DNA from: CAYSSG01 sp964433635
GTDB lineage: Bacteria; Atribacterota; Phoenicimicrobiia; Phoenicimicrobiales; Stramentimicrobiaceae
Reading direction: 5' to 3'
Assembly (NCBI GenBank): GCA_964433635.1
Contig: CAYSSG010000033.1
Coordinates: 1 to 22,426 of the forward strand
DNA length: 22,426 bases
This document shows, piece after piece, positions 18,154 through 22,426 of this stretch (the first letter of the stretch is position 1; each line of letters opens with the position of its first letter). Both the position numbers and the translations under genes were made by a program. Below the pieces are notes generated by a model, which was not told where the DNA came from, ran no database searches, and saw only the letters and a list, made by a program, of their open reading frames with translations.

Positions 18154-18414
18154 AGAAGAATACTGATTTATGCTCAATACACAAGACAGAAGACTATTTT
18201 GTCGTTGCGAGCCGCTTTTTATCGTTGCGGCAATCTCCTCCATTTATACTTAAGTCTTGATTTACAGATGGATAGATTGGTTGATTTGAAGATTTGAATT
18301 TTTGATAGATTTTGTATTTTATCTAATAACCAAAAACGAAAAACTAAAAACCATTTTTCAGCTAAACACTCATTACTCTTCATTTATTGCTGTAATTGAA
18401 AGGAGCGAATTTAA
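18154..18414. other. Intergenic region filled by composite repeats
   Basis: C-type words (GCTCAATACACAAGACAG, about 18171-18188) are followed by the D-A-B composite repeat. GCCGC (18211-18215) and GCGGC (18227-18231) could form a short hairpin lacking a T tail. No gene is seen. The promoter of the next gene must be within or after the repeat, but I cannot place it. Confidence 0.5.
18201..18384 (+). repeat. Composite intergenic repeat, copy 1 (blocks D, A, B)
   Basis: It begins GTCGTTGCGAGCCGC, reaches GGCAATCTCCTCC, passes through GATTTGAAGATTTGAATTTT (18283-18302), then tandem AAAAAC words, a TTTTTCAGCTAA junction and CACTCATTACTC. The GTTGCGAG...GCAATCTC part resembles a widespread class of palindromic intergenic repeats in environmental bacteria. 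It aligns with 18901-19082. Confidence 0.7.
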
Positions 18415-18888
18415 ATGCATAGACCATTTTTTGAAAAGGTTGCGTTTGGGAATCCTTATATCATCAGGATGATACCGAAAGATGATATTCCTCAAAAAAT
18501 CATCAATTTTTGCGCTGAGAACAGCATAACCCATGCTTTAATTGTTTCGGCAATCGGGAGTGCCAGGGATGTTTTATTCAGGGATCTATTACCAGGGATA
18601 AAAATACCTATGGAACCTTCCAAGACAAATGAATTTAAAATGGAGGGTCCCTATGAAATTTTATCCCTCGAGGGTAATGTTTTTCCCATGGATAAGGAAT
18701 TAGTGGTTCATTTGCATGTTTTGCTTGGGAAAGAAGATGGAAGCGTCTGTGGTGGGCATATGACAAAAGCTAAAGTTTTTACTACCTTAGAATTAATATT
18801 AGTAGAGATTACGAATACCAGAACTCACCGGAAGAAAAGTACGATAACCGGCCTGAACGAATTATTATTAGATTCATTTCCCACTTAA
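18415..18888 (+). CDS. PCC/DUF296-domain protein
   Basis: 157 residues, a single PCC (plants-and-prokaryotes conserved, DUF296) domain of normal length. The hallmark HLHVLLG..DGSVCGGHM segment holds H99, H101 and H115, a conserved histidine set that probably binds metal. THALIVSAIGSARDV near 39-53 is the other conserved strand. In plants the domain occurs in AT-hook DNA-binding proteins; bacterial members form trimers and their function is unknown. GAAAGGAGCG precedes ATG 18415 with good spacing. It is a single-gene unit between two copies of the composite repeat. Confidence 0.85.
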   Translation: MHRPFFEKVAFGNPYIIRMIPKDDIPQKIINFCAENSITHALIVSAIGSARDVLFRDLLPGIKIPMEPSKTNEFKMEGPYEILSLEGNVFPMDKELVVHLHVLLGKEDGSVCGGHMTKAKVFTTLELILVEITNTRTHRKKSTITGLNELLLDSFPT

Positions 18889-19328
18889 GATCTTTTATAC
18901 TTATTATCGCAGGCTTGCTTTAACAGCTCGATAATCTCATCCACTTATACTTGGATGCCCGATAGATAAGTGGGTTGGCTTATTTGAAGATTTGAATTTT
19001 TGATTGGTTTTGTATTTTATCTAAAAACAAAAAACAAAAAACAATTTTCTGCTAATCAATCACACTTATTACTTGTCACTGAATTTAGACTCAATACTAC
19101 ATACTCAATACGCGATACTAATATTTTAGTACACTAAACATTATATTTCCAACAAATGAGCCTGCTTGTATAATCAATTCTTCTTCTGAAATCATTATCA
19201 ATGGATATCATAAGCCTTTTAACAGCACAAGCAACCATTTTTGTTTCGCTTACATTTGCAATCTTTTAAAAAAAATGTTATGGTACTATACATAATCTCT
19301 ATAAAATACAGTAAGGGAGGTAGATACT
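18889..19328. other. Intergenic region with second composite repeat copy
   Basis: It holds the second D-A-B repeat and then a C block (ACTCAATACTACATACTC.. about 19091-19121). The last 190 bp are AT-rich with no gene. TATAAA at 19300-19305 could be a -10 for the next gene, but no matching -35 is present. AAGGGAGG at 19313-19320 is the binding site that decides the next start. Confidence 0.5.
18901..19082 (+). repeat. Composite intergenic repeat, copy 2 (blocks D, A, B)
   Basis: It aligns with 18201-18384: ATCGCAGGCTTGC, then ATAATCTCATCCACTTATACTT, the nearly identical ATTTGAAGATTTGAATTTTT (18982-19001) and TGTATTTTATCTAA, tandem AAAAAAC words, TTTTCTGCTAA, and a CACTTATTACTTGTCAC end. The middle 60 bp is best conserved and the D end has drifted. 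Confidence 0.7.
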
Positions 19329-20114
19329 ATCTTAGGCGTCAAACAACACATCGAGCAGGATGCCTGGCTGGAGGCATTGGACGGGATCCGTGAAAGATTA
19401 CAGGAAGATACGGAATTTGAAAAAAGAATACACAGACTCAGAGATAAAACCAGAGAGAAGATAGCCCGTAAAATTCAGGGTAAGAAGGTAGCCCTTTCCT
19501 GGAGCGGTGGCAAGGATTCTATCGTACTGGAGCACGTATGCCGGGGATTGGACATTGAAAAGAAATTCTGGGTCAGGTGCAACATGGAATATCAGAAGGT
19601 GGTCGACTGGATTACACAGAATGCGCCGGAAAATCTGGAAACAGTCAATACCGGTCAGGATCTGAAATGGCTTTCACAGAACCAGCACCTGTTATTCCCC
19701 CAGCATGCCGAGGTTGCTTCAAGATGGTTCAAGCTGGTGCAAAACGATGGTCAAAAAGAATATTTTAGAAAAAATAAGTTGGATATGATTCTGGTGGGTA
19801 GAAGAACCAAGGATGGTAATAATCCTGGTGAAGAAGGAATGGATGTTGATGAGCACCAGGTAGTACGCTATGCGCCGATCTATGACTGGCATCATGAAGA
19901 CATACTGGCATACATGGAATATTTCGATATCGAATGGCCGCCCTTTTATTTCTGGACGAATGGCTTTCAGGTAGGTACCGGTCCCTGGGCTGCCCGGGAA
20001 TACACCGGTTCGATCGATAACGGCTGGCAGGAAATCTACGAAATTGAGCCCCAAATTGTCGAGACAGCTGCCCAATATCTGGACTCCGCTGTAGAATTTT
20101 TAGAAAATCAATAA
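19329..20114 (+). CDS. PP-loop ATPase of the PAPS reductase/DndC-like family, probable AUC start
   Basis: 261 residues if it starts at ATC 19329, eight bases after AAGGGAGG (19313-19320). The frame is open back to a stop at 19302 and contains no ATG, GTG or TTG until TTG 19377, which lacks a usable binding site. The PP-loop SWSGGKDS (residues 57-64) binds ATP and is diagnostic of adenine nucleotide alpha hydrolases. WVRCNMEYQKVVDW, LVGRRTKDG and a GTGPWAAREYTGS motif follow. The catalytic Cys motif (ECGLH) of true PAPS reductases is absent, so sulfate assimilation is unlikely. Similar stand-alone proteins occur in phages and mobile islands and in nucleotide or DNA/RNA modification roles. No partner gene is next to it. 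Confidence 0.75.
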   Translation: MLGVKQHIEQDAWLEALDGIRERLQEDTEFEKRIHRLRDKTREKIARKIQGKKVALSWSGGKDSIVLEHVCRGLDIEKKFWVRCNMEYQKVVDWITQNAPENLETVNTGQDLKWLSQNQHLLFPQHAEVASRWFKLVQNDGQKEYFRKNKLDMILVGRRTKDGNNPGEEGMDVDEHQVVRYAPIYDWHHEDILAYMEYFDIEWPPFYFWTNGFQVGTGPWAAREYTGSIDNGWQEIYEIEPQIVETAAQYLDSAVEFLENQ

Positions 20115-20235
20115 TCAGAAATGACAAATCAACATCCAAATTTTAAATAATAGGATCAGATTCTCATATTATTGCATCTATGCACCTTTGCATCCCTGCT
20201 TGATTTAGAAGATCCCTGTATTTACATTCTTATTT

Positions 20236-20303
20236 TTTTTCTAAAAACCAAAAACCAACAACTATAAACCGATTCAGTCCATCACTTCTTACTCATCACT
20301 TTT
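20236..20303 (+). repeat. Composite intergenic repeat, blocks A and B
   Basis: Tandem words AAAAACC, AAAAACC, AACAACT, ATAAACC lead into CGATTCAG and then CCATCACTTCTTACTCATCAC. This is the same order as at 18330-18384 and 19020-19082, without the D block. Confidence 0.55.
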
Positions 20304-20341
20304 TTTAACTACATCCTACATGCCATATACTGCTTTAATGT

Positions 20342-20368
20342 TATACGTTATACTGGTATACAATATAC
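20342..20368 (+). promoter_or_regulatory. Cluster of four TATAC words, possible regulator site
   Basis: TATAC at 20342-20346, 20349-20353, 20357-20361 and 20364-20368; the third lies in a palindromic GTATAC. The cluster ends 24 bases before the -35 box, where an activator could bind. AT-rich chance repetition is the alternative. Confidence 0.3.
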
Positions 20369-20392
20369 TGATACTGTGTTCCTGTATTTTTT

Positions 20393-20420
20393 TTGACCAA
20401 TCAAAAATGCGTGGTAAAAT
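20393..20420 (+). promoter_or_regulatory. Promoter of the orphan 648-residue gene
   Basis: -35 TTGACC (20393-20398, five of six), a 16-base spacer and -10 TAAAAT (20415-20420, five of six). The expected start of transcription near 20427 precedes the AAAGGGG site and ATG 20479, which supports the shorter start. Confidence 0.6.
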
Positions 20421-20478
20421 GAGACTACATCCGATATCTTCTGACCATGACACGCTCAAGAAAGAAAGGGGCATTAGT

Positions 20479-22425
20479 ATGACTGATAGCATGGAACCGG
20501 CTACCAGGGTCAATGAATTTACCCATGATATCATGGCTTTTTGTGAATCAGACCCCCATTTATTTTTGGAGATGATCCGGGCAAGGGAAAATTTCCTGAC
20601 CAGGAGACCAGAAAAGATCTACCGGACTCATGATGATGAGGCAATGGCCAACCTGAGGTTTGACGATTACTTTATTTATTCCTACACCTCAAAACACTAT
20701 CAAAAGAATCCCCTGGAAGTGTTCTTAGAGAAGGCGCTTCCCGCATACAGCTTACCGGATCAAGCGATTCTGCAGGGTTTCAGGCACCATATCTACAGTA
20801 GTTTTACAGTGATTGAAGTTGTCCCCGGATTTTACTTCAAGGCAAAAGACCTTACCACAGCAAAGGAATATAAAGTAAGAGAAAATGAGGCTACCCTGCA
20901 TTTGAAAGACAACGACTATTTTATCGGCCGGATCCTACCCTATGAAACAGATTATGCCTTATCCGTGGTTAATCTGTTTTTACCGGATATTCCATCTTAT
21001 GCCGCTAAAAGATCCTTGAAAGCATTACCGGCTGACATTTCCCGGGAAGCAGATCCCTTAATGATTGAAAAAGAGCTCCTTCAGAAAAACAAGCAGGGTA
21101 CTTTTACAGAGCATGATGACCGGAATACGATAGAGGATATCGAGAAGAAATTAAAAAATTATCTGAAAAAACGCCTGGGCAAAAAGGCACCCTCCATTAA
21201 GAGTTTAAGAAAAAAGATCAATCGCGTTACCGATCCGGTACCCTTGATTAAGGAGTTAGCTAGAATGATGCACATTTCTTCCCAGGAAGATTTTCTCACC
21301 TTTCAACAGCTTTTCTATGATTTCTGGAATCATGCCCCTCGGGATGAATTCCAGGGAAAATCTCCGGAAGAAGTAGCCAAAGGGAGTATGGGTCCCCTGG
21401 AAGAAGAGCTGTTAGATGATTTTATGAATTATATGAAAAAAAATATGGATATTACAGACTTTTCCAATAAAGATGAATTAGAAAAAGCGATTAAGGATTT
21501 ACAGCGAAAATGGCTTCATGAACCCCAGGAAGAGCTTGAAGGTAAAACGCCCTTTCAGGCTATGAAAGAAGAGCGGGAAAAAATTCATAGCCCCAGGAAA
21601 GATTTCCCCCTGTCAATCAGTATCGACCCTGTCACTTTAAATTCTCAGGACCCCTTTGACCTGGTTGATATTCAGGAGAAAGACTCACCGGTGGTGCGAG
21701 ATGTAGAAACTTTTGTGCGCTATTTTCAGGAAAATCGCATCAAGGTAACCCCAAAGAATCGCTGGATTCCCTTCAAGCACCTGAAGGAGATTACGAACAT
21801 CTTCATTAATCCCGGTAAGGACAGTTTTAAATTCCTGGGAGAGGAAGAAAAAACAGGCGAAGAAAAAAGTAAGCTCTATATTCACTTCATTCACCTGTTA
21901 GCCCGGGCAGCAAAATTTATCTATCATGATAAGAAAGGGTACATACAGGTCAATCATAAAAGATTTAAGAAATTTAGTGAGAAATCGTATGGTGAAAAGA
22001 CCATAGAGTTGATGATTCTGTGGATTGAAAAAGTCAATTGGGCTGAATTGCAGCCCGCAGATCATGTTAAACCCTATGCCAGGGAATACCAGGGTAAAAT
22101 TGTGGGATTATGGCATCCTTTCGATCACTTTAAACCAAACGAGAAGATCAACAGCAATGTTTTTACTAAAGAAATTTATCGTAATGTTTCGCAAGAAGGT
22201 AAAGAGCTCGAAGAAATTGCTTTGGCCTTAACACCCATCGTGAACGGTATTTTAATCAGATATTTAAAATGGTTTGGAGCGCTCGATATCAAAGAAGAGA
22301 AACTTCATCCCAAAATTGAATTTTGGGCGATCAAAGAATTCTGGGTCACGCCTAAAGGTAAAAAATTAATTGATAGGGTAATATTGGATTTCTGGGAAAA
22401 AGGTAAAATTAAAATGAATAAATAG
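20479..22425 (+). CDS. Orphan 648-residue cytoplasmic protein with internal duplication, function unknown
   Basis: Start ATG 20479 follows AAAGGGG (20465-20471) by seven bases. I do not recognise a named family with confidence. The N-terminal part (about 60-170, RFDDYFIYSY, YSSFTVIEVVPG, DYFIGRILP) resembles a region found next to SEC-C zinc motifs in other bacteria, but no Cys-rich SEC-C motif is present. A motif W-x3-P-x2-E-x3-K-[ST]-P occurs twice (W283-P296 and W345-P358), evidence of internal duplication. The middle is highly charged and helical. The C-terminal 200 residues look like winged-helix segments (VTPKNRWIPFKHL, and a final FWVTPKGKKLIDR resembling a classical wing), also seen in pRiA4b ORF-3-like proteins. 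The gene ends one base before the window edge, with a complete stop codon. Confidence 0.75.
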   Translation: MTDSMEPATRVNEFTHDIMAFCESDPHLFLEMIRARENFLTRRPEKIYRTHDDEAMANLRFDDYFIYSYTSKHYQKNPLEVFLEKALPAYSLPDQAILQGFRHHIYSSFTVIEVVPGFYFKAKDLTTAKEYKVRENEATLHLKDNDYFIGRILPYETDYALSVVNLFLPDIPSYAAKRSLKALPADISREADPLMIEKELLQKNKQGTFTEHDDRNTIEDIEKKLKNYLKKRLGKKAPSIKSLRKKINRVTDPVPLIKELARMMHISSQEDFLTFQQLFYDFWNHAPRDEFQGKSPEEVAKGSMGPLEEELLDDFMNYMKKNMDITDFSNKDELEKAIKDLQRKWLHEPQEELEGKTPFQAMKEEREKIHSPRKDFPLSISIDPVTLNSQDPFDLVDIQEKDSPVVRDVETFVRYFQENRIKVTPKNRWIPFKHLKEITNIFINPGKDSFKFLGEEEKTGEEKSKLYIHFIHLLARAAKFIYHDKKGYIQVNHKRFKKFSEKSYGEKTIELMILWIEKVNWAELQPADHVKPYAREYQGKIVGLWHPFDHFKPNEKINSNVFTKEIYRNVSQEGKELEEIALALTPIVNGILIRYLKWFGALDIKEEKLHPKIEFWAIKEFWVTPKGKKLIDRVILDFWEKGKIKMNK

Positions 22426-22426
22426 A

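Larger units (their letters stand above)
20115..20392. other. Intergenic region with repeat words and a TATAC cluster
   Basis: A-type words (CTAAAAACCAAAAACC) near 20240 and B-type CACTTCTTACTCATCAC to about 20300 form another composite repeat. Four TATAC words at 20342, 20349, 20357 and 20364 lie at 7-8 base spacing just upstream of the promoter. A frame open from 20320 gives a hydrophobic peptide fused to the next gene, but it is better read as leader DNA. Confidence 0.5.

Noticed and set aside
61..20303. CRISPR array or insertion-sequence ends in the intergenic repeats
   Set aside because: Repeats are degenerate, without constant-length unique spacers, terminal inverted repeats or transposase genes.
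20320..20478. Hydrophobic N-terminal extension (possible membrane anchor) of the orphan protein
   Set aside because: A good promoter (20393-20420) and ribosome binding site lie inside it, and its sequence is the TATAC-rich and T-rich leader. The extension is best explained as chance open frame.

Overview
The window looks like a metagenome-assembled or draft bacterial scaffold: AT-rich, with strong AGGAGG-type ribosome binding sites, standard bacterial gene families and three 100-base N runs marking assembly joins. An Sec-exported, non-lipidated ABC binding protein together with a classical lipoprotein suggests a two-membrane (diderm) anaerobe. The intergenic DNA, full of short degenerate phrases, reminds me of uncultured candidate phyla such as Atribacterota, but that placement is only a guess from style; there is no rRNA or marker gene here.

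Layout. (1) 1-5410, plus strand: the tail of an unknown gene, a long intergenic stretch, then a very large secreted multi-domain protein (three PPC-type beta-sandwich repeats, two BACON domains, a calcium-loop-like motif, a VPS62-like region and a C-terminal PLAT/LH2 domain), a small secreted PsbP/DcrB-like protein and a lipoprotein. The large gene appears split by an N gap, but the gap is flanked by an exactly duplicated 55-bp sequence. Merging it restores one frame and an exact 345-bp repeat period. (2) 5545-6212: a vapBC-type toxin-antitoxin pair with a near-consensus promoter overlapped by a perfect inverted repeat, the likely autoregulatory operator. (3) 12909-6343, minus strand: an envelope-related gene string: a polytopic membrane protein with a spermidine-synthase-like domain, then (across a gap) a Memo-like domain fused to a CapA-like metallophosphoesterase, then a secreted DUF3160 protein. 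(4) 13164-18153, plus strand: a strong promoter, a xylose-isomerase-like TIM-barrel enzyme, and a complete binding-protein-dependent ABC importer of the AfuABC/FbpABC type, with a perfect 15-bp hairpin between the binding-protein and ATPase genes. (5) 18154-22426, plus strand: three single genes (a PCC/DUF296 protein, a PP-loop PAPS-reductase-family protein apparently starting at AUC, and a 648-residue orphan protein with an internal duplication), each separated by 260-440 bp of composite repeats.

How it fits together: the TIM-barrel enzyme plausibly processes what the adjacent importer brings in. The minus-strand trio looks like an uncharacterised envelope or polyamine/polymer system. The first operon probably makes extracellular binding or adhesion proteins. 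The most distinctive non-coding features are the modular intergenic repeat, which recurs at most gene boundaries, and the vapBC operator.
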